A stretch of DNA of 10,429 bases from Jimgerdemannia flammicorona (GCA_003990745.1 RBNI01007322.1:1-10429); one strand, 5' to 3'. Shown: positions 1 to 9,873, counted from the first letter of the stretch. A program made the numbers and translations. Notes: generated by a model not told the origin, from the letters alone.

Positions 1-2
1 TT

Positions 3-2100
3 TTTTTTTGGAAGATTATCGGCCAAAATTCCCATCAATATTTCCGAACTCTGAAGAATCGCATTGCGCAGCTTGAGAAAGAGCTCGAGTCCGCATCTTC
101 GCAATCGCAGCTCTCGACAATACGCACTACTCTTCAGCGCGAGAAAGAGCTTGATGTTTTGACGGCAAAAAAAGATGCCATGGCGCAAAAGGAAAGAGCG
201 CTTCAAGAAATGCGTCGCGATATGCAAAGAGAACGGGCAGAAGCCGAACGTAGATGGCGGGAGGAGTTCGATAGTCGTGAAGTGGAGGCAAAACGGCAGA
301 AAGAGGCCTGGCAAGAGCAACTGAAAGAGGCTAACGCGCGCATTAGGGAACTAGTTAAAGACAAAACCCAAACTGTTAAAGGTGCGCGTGCAATCATAAA
401 CGTGGAACCAAACCAGCAGAAACCTGGCGTGGAGGATTTTGGTATATCGAAGGAGCAGTTGGACAAGCTGACTTTTTGGCATACGGATATCGCTGCACGA
501 CTAAACGCTGTGGTACGAGAGCTTGGCGAAGGCCCTACATATAATGAAGAGAATGTGGACGCACGAGATCTGATTGATTGGCTTAGAGGTCAATTCGAAG
601 ACAAGGATATACTCAATCGGCGGCTTGAACGACAGGTGAAACTGAAGGACGAGATAATCGAAGGAATGAAATATAACACTGAGAATCAGATGGAGGACAG
701 GCTCGCGAACATAAAAGAGGGGATGCGGAAGGAATACGAACAAACTATTGAAGATCTCAAAAGAAATCATAGGAGCGGTAATGCATCGCCATCACCTTTC
801 CACCGATTATCATCTGCCCTGCTACCATCCGCGACTATGGTCACTCTACAAGAACTCCTCTCCACTTACCCACTCCAATTTGCCGAGTTCAAATCGACAG
901 TGGAAGATGCACACCGATCAATGCTGGATAATATCCGCACGCAGAATGACGCGGCAGCAGCGAATCTTGTTTCGCGCCTTACAACTGAAAAAGAGCACAT
1001 GATGGCGAAACACCGGCTTGAAATGACTGATCTCAGGCGGAAGTATCAACGTGCGTTTGAAAAATCTGTGAGAAAATGTTTAGAGGACCCGAAGAGGTTG
1101 GAGAGTGAGGCATTGAGATTGGCGCAGAGGGACAAGGACGAGGCAGTCGCGAAAGTGGAGGAAAGATGGCAGGACGAGCTGCAGCGAATGGAAGTTGTAT
1201 GGAGGGAAGAGATGATGAAATTAAAACGAAAAACCTTGACTGATGGTGATCAAAGTCATGCCGATTCAGTTATCAATAATATGAGTGATTGCGAGGTGCG
1301 TTGTTTTCCATGCCCGCACTACATTAATGCAGCGATTCTTAGCAGCAACGAATATTCATGAAATGCCGACCATATATGTACCAATTTTTTTTTTTTAGAA
1401 ACATGTGAAGGCTCTGATAATTGCATTCACTGAAGCAGAAGAACAATTTCGGCAGCGGACGGCAGATGAAAAAAAAAAAGGTGGGACAGACCGACCCCAG
1501 CAACTGAATCCATATGCCGAGGTTGAACGACTTCGGACGCATTATATTCGGACGATGAAGGAAATGCGCGACAAGCTTGAACAAAGCAATATAGTGAATG
1601 CAGAAAGGATGGAGGCAGAATGGGTTCGGAAGAAAGTGGAACTTGATGAACAATGGTCGCGAAGGTAATAATTCATCAAGCACAAAGTTATCACATAATT
1701 GAGTACGAGTAACTAACTCCGACGCCACTGCCATAAGTGATACCAATACCTACATATATGTCCTTCCGAACTTTGCTTTTTTGCTGATTATCTTGTCTGT
1801 TTCAGTTAAAACTAATCTTGGACCTACTGATTTGTCTGGTACTTCTCTTTCTACATGTAAAGGCTCGAGGAGTTAAAAGCAAGATATGAAGAAGAGATAA
1901 CAAAGCTACGACAGACTGCGAACGCAGCGGCGACTGCGCTGGCCGCGGTTGCAGGCACAACAGCCATTTCGGCACTATCATCAATGCCAGAAGTCAAGTC
2001 ACCCACACAGACTTCAGCAGTTTTCTTTAATTCTCGGCAAGGGCCTGAGACGAGTAAGATATCAAGGAAAAGCGCCGACCATCCTCTTTCTCACGACTGA
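3..2100 (+). CDS. Partial long coiled-coil protein, 3' end of gene, three exons
   Basis: Family not recognised. Exons read 3-1295, 1399-1664 and 1863-2100 (stop TGA). The frame is open to the left edge, so the N-terminus is missing, and no convincing start is needed inside the window. Splicing is in phase: GAG|GTGCGT to TTTTTTAG|AAA, then AG|GTAATA to AAAG|G, which restores an Arg codon. The product is rich in Glu, Lys, Arg, Gln and Trp-Arg-Glu-Glu type heptads (e.g. ERRWREEF, EERWQDELQ, VWREEMMKLKRK), so it is almost certainly a long alpha-helical coiled coil. A less charged stretch around 780-880 is Ser/Pro rich and may be a hinge. The C-terminus becomes Ala/Thr/Ser rich and ends basic. No enzyme motif, membrane segment or motor domain is visible. 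A cytoskeletal, centrosomal or basal-body scaffold is a reasonable guess only. An alternative C-terminus exists (see findings). Confidence 0.75.
1296..1398 (+). other. Intron in the coiled-coil gene
   Basis: A 103-bp intron with donor GTGCGT and an acceptor preceded by a long T run (TTTTTTAG). Removing it joins two complete codons (phase 0) and keeps the charged helical composition across the junction. Reading straight through gives a Cys/Pro-rich segment and then stops at 1359-1361, which supports splicing. Confidence 0.8.
1665..1862 (+). other. Intron in the coiled-coil gene
   Basis: A 198-bp intron, donor GTAATA, acceptor TGTAAAG. AG from the left exon plus G from the right exon makes an Arg codon, followed by the coiled-coil-like segment LEELKARYEEEITKL. 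A CTAAT branch-like site lies about 47 bases before the acceptor. The stronger-looking TTTCAG at 1801-1806 would put a stop directly into frame, so it was not chosen. Confidence 0.75.
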
Positions 2101-3031
2101 ATGGGATTGGTTTAGAAACCGGGTATACAACTATTTGCAGAGAATGTGAAATTAATTTTGGAGATCAGTGTGATATATTGTATACAGATTGGTGCGATTT
2201 TACGCATTTGACTCTAATTTTTTTATATTTAATTTAACTTGAAACATGCACTTTTAATTTGGACGTTGCATTCCGCATTTAACTCTTGCAATGTTAATTT
2301 CTTCTAGAAAGAGTATAATTATTTGCAAAGCTTCGTAAATACTGAGGCAGTTAAGAAATAACTGGGACATAATGTCTTTCAAGGATTTTCGTTGGCTATA
2401 ACCACTATCCTCTCGCAAATTAGTTATGAATCTCCATCATCCATAATATCAACATAGGCCCTATTATCAATTGCAATTCGCCGAAACTTTATTATTCTAT
2501 ACAAAGGTGGAAAGGTTGACTTTGGGGGCAATTCTATGCTGTTTTGTTATGTACAATACTCACAAATGATATAAATTGATCGTGAACTCGCAGCAGCTGT
2601 CGTTAATTGACAGGATCGCCTGCCCTGAGTGGAATGAAATGAACGCATTTCTCTCTCTACAAAAAAAAATAGAGCTACACATATGGAGACTTGTGGACAT
2701 GAGATGGCGTACAAAAGGGAAAAGAAAGATCACAAAATAGTACATGGGCAAAGGAAGGAAAAAGGAAGCGAGCGAAGAGTACATTACGAACAATTGTAAA
2801 ACAGAAATCGATGCAAGATAACAATATGGTATAGATTAACCAACACAACATTGAACATTTTTGATAAGTCCTGCAAGATGCTAAAAATCCATCAACGCGT
2901 TTTTAAGATATCACTTCCGATGATAGTATCAAAATCATATGCACAGCGCAGCTCATCAACACAAGATCCAGCGACAACGGCGATAGTTATACTTGAGACA
3001 ACAGAAAATCCGACAATACGCCGCTAGCTTC
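2101..3031. other. AT-rich intergenic region between convergent genes
   Basis: About 930 bases between the stop of the left coiled-coil gene and the stop of the SAPS gene on the opposite strand. It should hold the 3' untranslated regions and terminators of both. The first 140 bases could be coding if the left gene uses its alternative end. I see no canonical AATAAA close downstream of either stop; a reverse-strand AATAAA lies near 2489, about 540 bases beyond the SAPS stop. Short reading frames here have no supporting features. An A run sits near 2660. Confidence 0.6.
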
Positions 3032-4294
3032 TCAGTTGCCTGGCATCAAAGTTCCTTCATCTATATCCTCACCATCGCCATCATCCCCACCATCGTCCAA
3101 ATCACTGTCAGATGTCTGAGAACCATTCGATTTTGTGTCACTATTATCACCGTCATCATTGGGATCATTCTCTGTCAAATTAGCTCTGTATCAATATTTA
3201 AAAACCGTAGCGTGCCGAGATTAATAACCTACAGGAGCATCTGCCAAAACCTGATAGCAATGTTACTACTGTTGACATATCGAATAAAGTAAAAGTAAAT
3301 TCCTACTTGGAAGGATTGGTTTTCTTTTTCTTTTTCTTTTTGGGTTTCTTTTTGGTTTTGCTATTGCTAATCGGCGTAGAAGTGGAGGAGGATGGACTTG
3401 GCGTCATTGGAGAGACGGCGATCGAGGCACCCGAAAGCTGGGAGTTATCTCCCATACTTGGTGACAAGTTATTTTTTGTAGATTCCGAGTGCTCTGTTGG
3501 CGGTGGTTTCTTGTCAAACCCAAGGCAGAAGGCATCTGTAGCATGGTTATTGTATAGAATAAATATAAATTTGCATAAGGGGCGAGCATGCAGATAGACC
3601 TATACAGAGATTTACGTCTCAATCGGAATCCACAGTTACCATCCACAAAGAAATAGCCATTGAGTCAGCGACAACACAAGATCAATCAAGGCTTACATTT
3701 AGATCCCAGGTCGATTCCGATTTCTTCCGTCGGAGAAAAATCACTATGGCTGGTATGGTCTTCGCCAACCTCCCCAATAGGATTCATCATACGTAATGCA
3801 GCCCCATATGTCGAGACGATTCCTGTGTCATCAGGCGTGCGGACGGGTGGGTTGGGTCCAAAGTGAGGCGAAGGGCGCTTGCATCCACCAACAGTCCATC
3901 GATCTACGGCAATGGTTTGCCGAAGGGTGTTTTCTCTGTAACGTGAGGAACCGATAGACAGCGTTGCAACATCCAAGATCAAAGGTTGTGTACTGGTTAC
4001 TATCAAAGATAAGCAAGTACCAGTGTGATTTGATACGAAAAGGAAAAAAAAAAAAAAAATCTTACCCACCTCAAAGTTGGTTGGAATTCCTTCCATCGTG
4101 TATGTGAGCCAAGCATTGCATGAATATATTCTGACGGATGTTGCGAGTCTCCGGTTAGTCGTAACTGGTTCAAAATTAGCAAAATGTAGCCGCGACAACC
4201 TTGTCCATGTGGCATTTTGATACCGGAGCGGAAAATCATGCATGTTAAACATTGGTATGTAACTGAGAAGCCTTGTCGCGCATATTATGCTAGT

Positions 4295-4328
<34 letters not shown>

Positions 4329-7188
4329 CGCTTTTGTGCCCTCAATTAAATATTGGAAAAAAAAAAAGGTTGCCGGTACCTGTTGGAAGTTGCTTGTCCT
4401 CGTAATGTGCAATCATGCGCGCAATCAGCCTCTGCTTGGTGATCAACAACTTCAGAGTAGGCACGTCATTGGACTTGAGCACGGAGCAGAACATTTTGTA
4501 GAAGAGGGCATGATACGTGTTATTGAACCTGTGAGAAATGGGGAACGATTTGTGAGGAACCTCGTATCCGTTTACGACTCTGCCGATGCTGGCATGAATT
4601 TAATCTGTCTTCGTGCACTCCTCGATTACCATCAGGTAAGCTTATTCAAATCACTTCGAGTCGTTAGTTCCATGCCATATGGCTCAAGCCAAAATCAATA
4701 TTCCATCCATATTTCCTGAAACTAATTCGATAATACGCATCACATACCTTAACTCCAAAAAACAATTCACCACCAGCCTCCAAAAACCTGCTGGTATTTT
4801 GGCTAACAAATCTGGGTTCTGATCCGCGTCTTTGATAGTTTCATGGATGACTTCTAACAGAGCAATCATGGAAGTTGTGAAGGGATACTTGATGGTATAC
4901 GCCGAGAATTTCAATCCACTGTGTTGATCGCATTATGAGGTGAATTTGTTAGTGTTAGGTCTGTGCAAGTATTTCTTCTCACTGTCCCAATGGAAAATAT
5001 TACATTCCGGTACAGATTCGGAAAAAGATAACAGCCTTTGTAGATTAATAATGTAGCACGTACGACGGAATCGCGTCTCCAGCAGCAGTCCCACCTTTCT
5101 CAACAATGAGCATATCACACAGGCGCTGCAAATGCGGATGTAGTAATTCTTGCACTGACGTCGACACCGAATATAAGGGGCTAACTGGGGTCGGCATGTC
5201 TGAGTAGATGCTGGATCCCATGAGGGAACGAAATGGAGGGGCATTGCTGTAACGGTTTTATTATGTGGATGACGGTTGGTGAATATGTCCATTCGCAGAA
5301 CCAACATCGTAAAGGTATAGTTTGAACCAACATTCTATTGCTGATTTGCACACACACACACACCTCTCTCTCCTCCCTCCAACACACCCTCCACTCCTCC
5401 TCCTGAAATATATTGCTACGTAATAACTCGGTTGCACACACCTCTTGACCAGAAATCCGTTTAAGACGCTGATGGCAGCCTCACGTTGCTTATCCGTTCC
5501 TGTAGCAGCGAGCTGAAGAGATAAAATACGTTTACCAGGTAGGATTCGTGTCTACCCAAGAAAATCATTGAAATCGGCATAGCCACGACACGACGTACCT
5601 CAACAATTCTTCCAACTATATCTGCTCCTTGTTGCATCTCTAGCGATTTGAATAAAATATCGCTGTCCTCTGTGCGCGACGCATCTTCAATCATACGTAT
5701 CAGGAATTCACTAGCTGCCGTAACAAACATAGGCAACTCTATAAAATATTCGAGTTGTGAGTCGTCTTTTCCCGGAAATATCATATGGAAAATAGCGAAG
5801 CATTATAACACGCTCTGCAGAAAGCCAACGCCATTGGTCGCGAAACACAAAAAAAGAGTAACGAGAAAACGAACAAATTTCTCACCTTTGAATTCTAAGA
5901 ACGCCAAAACCTTCTCCAAAAACTCCATTTCCTGTAGCCTACTGTAGCACTCTTGACGCTTGACCTTCATGTCATGCTGCACCGTGGGGAAAAAAAGTAA
6001 ACCCAGCATTGCACCCTGGACCGAACTCTCGTAAATGTATGGTAACATTTGATCCATCAATCGGGTTGCCTTGCCCTCTATCACCACCATATCCAAAATT
6101 GGACCCGGGTGGCGGCGTAGCAAGGTCTCAAAAATTTTACCAAAATGGTTCATGTTGCCGTTCGAATTTGGAAGAAATATGTCAAAGAGGGTTGTGACTA
6201 CATAGGGTTCAGTGTGCATCATGGCGACGATGGTGGTCCACGATTTTTGTGTTATGCAATGCGTTTGTGTTGAGGTGATTTGTGAATAAGAATAGAAATT
6301 TTGAAGGAAATGATGAGTCGGGACCAAACCTGCAAAACGAGTTCTGTTTCTGAACAAGGGGTATTCCTGCCAACATCATATAGTCCCATAGGTCGAACCC
6401 TTAACCGCTGAATTCAGGCTCTCAAACATAATGTAGGTCCGTGGTCCAGACATATCTTTGCCCTATATGTACCGCAGCCGCCCAAAACGCACGCACCTAT
6501 TACATAAAATTTCTCTTGCAAGATCTTGACGTTTGCTGGTGCAGTCCCGCATAGTATCTCCATGGCATGATAAGACCGTTTCATAGCCAACGAGTCTGAA
6601 AAGTCGCGCTCGCGGACTGCGGTCATCTCTGCAAATGACTTCGGGACTAATGATTGCAACGGCGGTGATGGAGGAGGTGTCGTCGTGCTTATTGAAGACG
6701 ATTGGCTGGACTGTTCGTCGATGCGAGTCAGGTGAGATACAACGATCTCCATTATGCCTATGCCAAACGTTAAGAATCAATGGAACCCGTGAGTCTAGTC
6801 ATATGCTGGTGGCGAAAACGCGGACGTCAAACATACCGTCTAAGAGCAGAACGTCCACAATCTTTGGATCAAGCCTTGGGGAATCTAGTTGTAGCAGCTT
6901 TTTTACAAGCGCCTCGGAAGTGCTCCTGAGATTCGCAGAGGAATTTGGAGATAGCGGAGGCGAGGCAGTATCGATGCGTGGGCCACCGGCGCTGACGATT
7001 GCGGCGGCATAGGAAGTGGCAGAGGTTGGAGGTGCTTTTAATGGTATTGTCGCTGGTGGGGGTGACGGAGGTGGGGATGACCCGTCACCGAAATTTGAAG
7101 TGGGAGAGGCGATGGGGATCAAAGCCATGGAATGGAAGTTTTCGTTTTTCGAGAACAAGTGATTGGCGTTCCAAATGTCGTGGTCCAT
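3032..7188 (-). CDS. SAPS-family protein (SIT4/PP6 phosphatase-associated regulatory subunit), 12 exons
   Basis: Exons in transcript order: 7188-6837, 6757-6497, 6197-5886, 5738-5599, 5512-5442, 5246-5064, 4918-4748, 4528-4380, 4199-4070, 3992-3697, 3535-3307, 3185-3032. All junction phases agree and the total is 2448 nt, about 815 aa plus TGA. Family members bind the catalytic subunit of Sit4/PP6-type Ser/Thr phosphatases and direct it in cell-cycle and TOR-linked signalling (established knowledge). The helical-repeat core spans about residues 90-590. Landmarks in family order are a KIVDVLLLDG...EIVVSHL start, RSYHAMEILC, a LFDIFLP...FGKIFETLLRRHP block, the short AAISVLNGFL exon, ELLHPHLQRL, then GFWRLVVNCFLELRFNNTYH (matching the family's LFF-x-NNFLH region), a CRGYILLILNQL block (family GYMGHLT) and a closing RWKEF. 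The N-terminus is atypical, with Pro-rich inserts at about residues 35-55 and 140-160. The C-terminal third is low complexity, ending in a poly-Lys stretch and an Asp-rich tail. Three acceptors have frame-neutral alternatives. Confidence 0.88.
4044..4059. repeat. 16-base poly-A tract inside a SAPS-gene intron
   Basis: Sixteen A on the + strand, therefore U-rich in the transcript. It lies about 10 bases after the GTGGGT donor of the 77-bp intron at 3993-4069. U-rich stretches just past a donor can help donor recognition; that role is inference here. Confidence 0.9.
4300..4328. repeat. 29-base poly-T tract inside a SAPS-gene intron
   Basis: An uninterrupted run of 29 T on the + strand, hence poly-A in the transcript. 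It falls within the intron between the exons ending at 4380 and beginning at 4199 (or 4262). An 11-base A run follows at 4357-4367. The exact length is likely to be unreliable in any sequencing read. Confidence 0.95.
4919..5063 (-). other. SAPS-gene intron with clear branch-point motifs
   Basis: A 145-bp intron with donor GTACGT (after CCGTC) and acceptor ACACAG. On the minus strand it contains CTAACACTAAC about 35 bases before the acceptor, an excellent fit to the fungal-type branch sequence. Joining TC and T makes a Ser codon and links the ELLHPHLQRL exon to the GLKFSAYTIKYPF exon, as expected from the order of SAPS-family blocks. Confidence 0.85.
5349..5391. repeat. (CA)7 microsatellite with adjoining polypyrimidine tract
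   Basis: Seven CA units at 5349-5362 run into a CT/CCT-rich tract (CTCTCTCTCCTCCCTCC and onwards). The whole block is within the 195-bp intron 5247-5441 of the SAPS gene, so on the transcript strand it is GU- and GA-rich. Probably a length-polymorphic site. Confidence 0.9.
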
Positions 7189-7517
7189 GATTGTGTGAGT
7201 GAGTGTGAGTGAGTGTGGAGGGAATAGAAAAGGTGGCCAGGGAGGTCACACCAAATTATTCGCTATCGGGGCTTGGATTCAACGGGGGGTGTCGGGGTTG
7301 GGGAGGAGGACGACTTGTTCTGTCATTGACATAATTGTTCGCGCGCGCAGGCGGTGGGTTCAGGTGTTGATGGATGGAGGTTGGTTGGTGTAGGAAATGA
7401 AATTAAGATTATAATGAAAATTGGTGCCAGCGTATACATACCTCACCGAGTGTTTCGGAGAGGACGATAAAAATTTGTGACTTCAATCTTTCAGCCACGT
7501 GGCTCTCTCCTTCATTC
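7189..7517. promoter_or_regulatory. Short intergenic region between divergent genes
   Basis: About 329 bases separate the SAPS start codon (ATG at 7188-7186, minus strand) from the proposed start of the right-hand gene (ATG 7518). Promoters for both should lie here or in the 5' untranslated parts. Visible features are a GTGAGT/GTGTGAGT simple repeat directly upstream of the SAPS ATG (7192-7216), a GCGCGCGC stretch near 7340 and GGTTGGTGTAGG-type G-rich sequence near 7380. No clear TATA box is visible. The bidirectional-promoter role is inferred from position only. Confidence 0.5.
7192..7216. repeat. GTGAGT-type simple repeat upstream of the SAPS start
   Basis: The sequence repeats GTGAGT and GTGTGAGT units (TGTGTGAGTGAGTGTGAGTG and onward) within the 5' untranslated side of the SAPS gene. 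On the SAPS transcript strand it reads as CACTCA repeats a few bases before the ATG, i.e. an unstructured A/C-rich leader. Confidence 0.8.
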
Positions 7518-9502
7518 ATGGCGACCCCAATATTGGCACCCCTCGCACTCTCGGAGACTCGTCTGCTTAATGTATCCAATACCATCGTCCAACTTTCCAT
7601 TCGTGCCAAAGACAACCACGTAGATCACAAGCTTCCCAGCCAAAGCGAGATTCAGGTGGCATGGCTATCTAATTGTATTTACGAAATCGTGGTTCCTGCC
7701 CCAGTTTTCTGAGATTTTTCTACCGGCATGTCTCACAGTCCCTTGTTGCCGCTGTAGTCAAGCATGGCGACGACCGAGATTGGAGAATCCTTGGAGAAGG
7801 ATACATCTTGCTGTCGAGTAAGTATCATTCTCGTTGACCTAGACCGCATCAAGCACATGAAACACGAATTGACCGTCTTTAATCAACGAATTCAACAACA
7901 TGAAAGCCCGTAAAGAATGGAGCCTTCGGGACAAGTTCAACTTCTCGCACACTCAGTGGCCGCAAAAGCTTTCACGGAATCCCTTCAAGTATTCTTTTGA
8001 GCTTCATTTGGCACCAGCGCCGGAAAAGAGTTGCAATCAGAACGATGACGTAATGCATAATTGGATAGAACAGGGATACGTACCCACAAATGAAAGAGAA
8101 ACGAATAACTTGGAAAACGTCGAGGATTTGGAAGGGGATCACAGCAATCATACTCAATCGAAGAATCAAAGTCGCGCCTCGCGTCATTCAACAGCGACAT
8201 CTATGCCTTCGCCAATGAGTGCCATCAGTGAAACGGAAGTAACCACGGCTACAAGCAAGAATACCGCGTCAATCAATAATAATGTTTCTTTCGAGCAACG
8301 TCGTATTCAGTCTCCCTCGGATCTCTCAGCGGCATCGTCCAGTGTGTTGCGGCAGCAAGCATCTGTGAACACCAATGATGACATTATTGGGTCAAATCGT
8401 GTTGTAGTGTTGGGTGTAGAAGGTGAAAAAATGCTACCAAGGAGGAACCTGTTTAACGATGCCAGATTTGAGAACGGAACCAAAGAGAATGATCACGATA
8501 CCATTCATACGTGGGGAAAGGGACTAACAGAATCATCGATATCGTCTATGGTAGGTCGTGATTATGTCTTTCATCTTCCACCAGGAGATGTTCCCAATAA
8601 TAGTAATAATAATAAGTGGATCGAGGAAGCAATTTTCAGTCAAGGCTGTTGACGCCAGTGCTTGTTGCTACATTTATTCACACACCAGAAACCCAATTTA
8701 TTGTGCCCATCACCGTCATCTTCAGCATGTCCGCCTAATGAAATTGGTGATGCGGCCCTGTTCCTTTCTGTGCACGAAGATGAGCATCAAGCATTTGGCA
8801 GCGAAGATATCTTCAACCCCGCCTCCACCAAGAGACCAACACCAACGAGTCAATTATTAACGATGCCGCGAAATTCGGGCGCTTGTTCCCCATCGCCAAC
8901 ACAGGATCGCAATCGTGAAGGCATCTATTACTCAGCGTCGTCGTCCTCAACTATTTCGGCCAATCAATTGATATCGACGTCCGTGACATTCCACGAATCA
9001 AGCAAACGTCAAATTAGTCCCAGCTCGTCTTCTACAAATGAAATACAATTTGTTAACGAGCCAGGGTTAGAGTCAAACATGCAAATGTATCCCAAAGATG
9101 AGGGCAAAGGATCCGAGAAAGCAACCGAAAGGATTGAAATGAGCTCTCTGGATAATGCGGATCATGTGGAGATTACTGGTGTGGAAGAGTTAAATTTTTG
9201 CGGGGCCAAGCGGCTGAAACCCCCGGAGTTGATGGAAAAGCGGGAAGACCAGCTTGGGATGATTGATGAACTGGGTAGTAAGGAAGGTGTAAGCGGATCG
9301 ATGTTTGGGTGAGTAAGGCCGTGAATACTTGATGGCTGAATGGGCACGGGTGCTTGTAGCCTAGGTTAGCTTTTCCAAATGGGCATTTGTGGTCATCGTC
9401 GAATCAACAATGCAAAAATCGGTAGACAACACTTCAGCCATGTGTATCAAAAGGAGCAGTAGGATGACTGAACTATGGCAAAGGTATGGGGAACAAAGCT
9501 AA
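7518..9502 (+). CDS. Ser/Asn-rich protein with possible N-terminal SANT/Myb-like segment, about five exons
   Basis: Family not firmly recognised. Best model: 7518-7655, 7739-7817, 7916-8550, 8689-9308 and 9370-9502, giving about 534 aa in one consistent frame. Exon 3 could start at 7907 and exon 4 at 8659 without changing frame. Splice pairs are CAG|GTGGCA to CTCACAG, CGA|GTAAGT to GTAAAG, ATG|GTAGGT to CACCAG, and GG|GTGAGT to GGTTAG. Exons 1-2 join as SEIQ-SLVAAVVKHGDDRDW followed by ILGE. This has the spacing of a SANT/Myb-type helix pair (acidic residue, Leu/Ala-rich helix, K-H-G turn, then Trp), although the first Trp is missing. A similar N-terminal segment is known in BRD8-type chromatin proteins, which is only a hint. 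The remainder is Ser, Thr, Asn and Glu rich with no folded domain visible. The body (about 7916-9308) is well supported as coding by its long open frame; both ends are less certain. Confidence 0.6.
9309..9369 (+). other. Probable intron near the end of the right-hand gene
   Basis: A strong GTGAGT donor overlaps the apparent TGA stop at 9310-9312. A GGTTAG acceptor follows 61 bases later, with a CTGAAT branch-like site between. GG plus C restores a Gly codon, and the new exon stays open for 44 codons to TAA at 9500-9502. If unspliced, the protein would end at 9312. Confidence 0.6.
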
Positions 9503-9873
9503 TCCAAGTCATTGTTTTATTATCCGATCTCCTCGACATACCATCACACACTTCACATGCTCGAAGCCGACTCAATCCTGTATACCTCCTGCAAAGAGCA
9601 TTTCTCTTTCCACACAAATAAGAACGTAAACATCTCATGACAGCTAGTAAGAATGTCAGCTAATCTGGCAAGTTGTTTGAATCAATGTTTATTCTTTAGC
9701 TTCGCTGAAACTGTATTTTCGGTTGTTTTGCTTATTTGACGCTATGGCACGCATTGCGACAGAATTATCTCAACATAAATTGCATGACATTTAATCAAAT
9801 CTTGTTTAACAGAATATGGAAACTCCCAATAATAATTGTCTGAAGCGAAGCAGAGGAAATAGTTACTGTCGAA
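9503..9873. other. Non-coding stretch downstream of the right-hand gene
   Basis: About 370 bases. The frame of the last proposed exon stays open from 9503 to about 9640 after a single TAA, so one further exon (via the GTATGG donor at 9484) cannot be excluded. Otherwise I see no gene, RNA gene or clear terminator. Confidence 0.4.

Noticed and set aside
1801..1806. TTTCAG acceptor in the second intron of the coiled-coil gene
   Set aside because: With the required phase it gives a stop codon immediately (AGT TAA); the acceptor at 1861-1862 continues the coiled coil.
2560..2793. 77-codon minus-strand frame with hydrophobic residues in the left intergenic region
   Set aside because: Short, built of Phe/Leu/Ser runs typical of AT-rich non-coding DNA read backwards, with no family features and no splice partner that extends it.
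4336..4719. 127-codon plus-strand frame
   Set aside because: It runs antisense to the exon 4380-4528 and adjoining introns of the SAPS gene; the minus-strand reading has the family blocks and matching phases.
7764..7914. Open frame starting ATGGCGACGACC inside the second exon of the right-hand gene
   Set aside because: It runs through a GTAAGT donor and stops soon after. The overlapping frame with KHGDDRDW joins in phase to both neighbouring exons and looks more protein-like.
9560..9620. TTCGA-containing stretch resembling a tRNA T-arm on the minus strand
   Set aside because: No matching acceptor stem, D-arm or anticodon arm could be folded around it.
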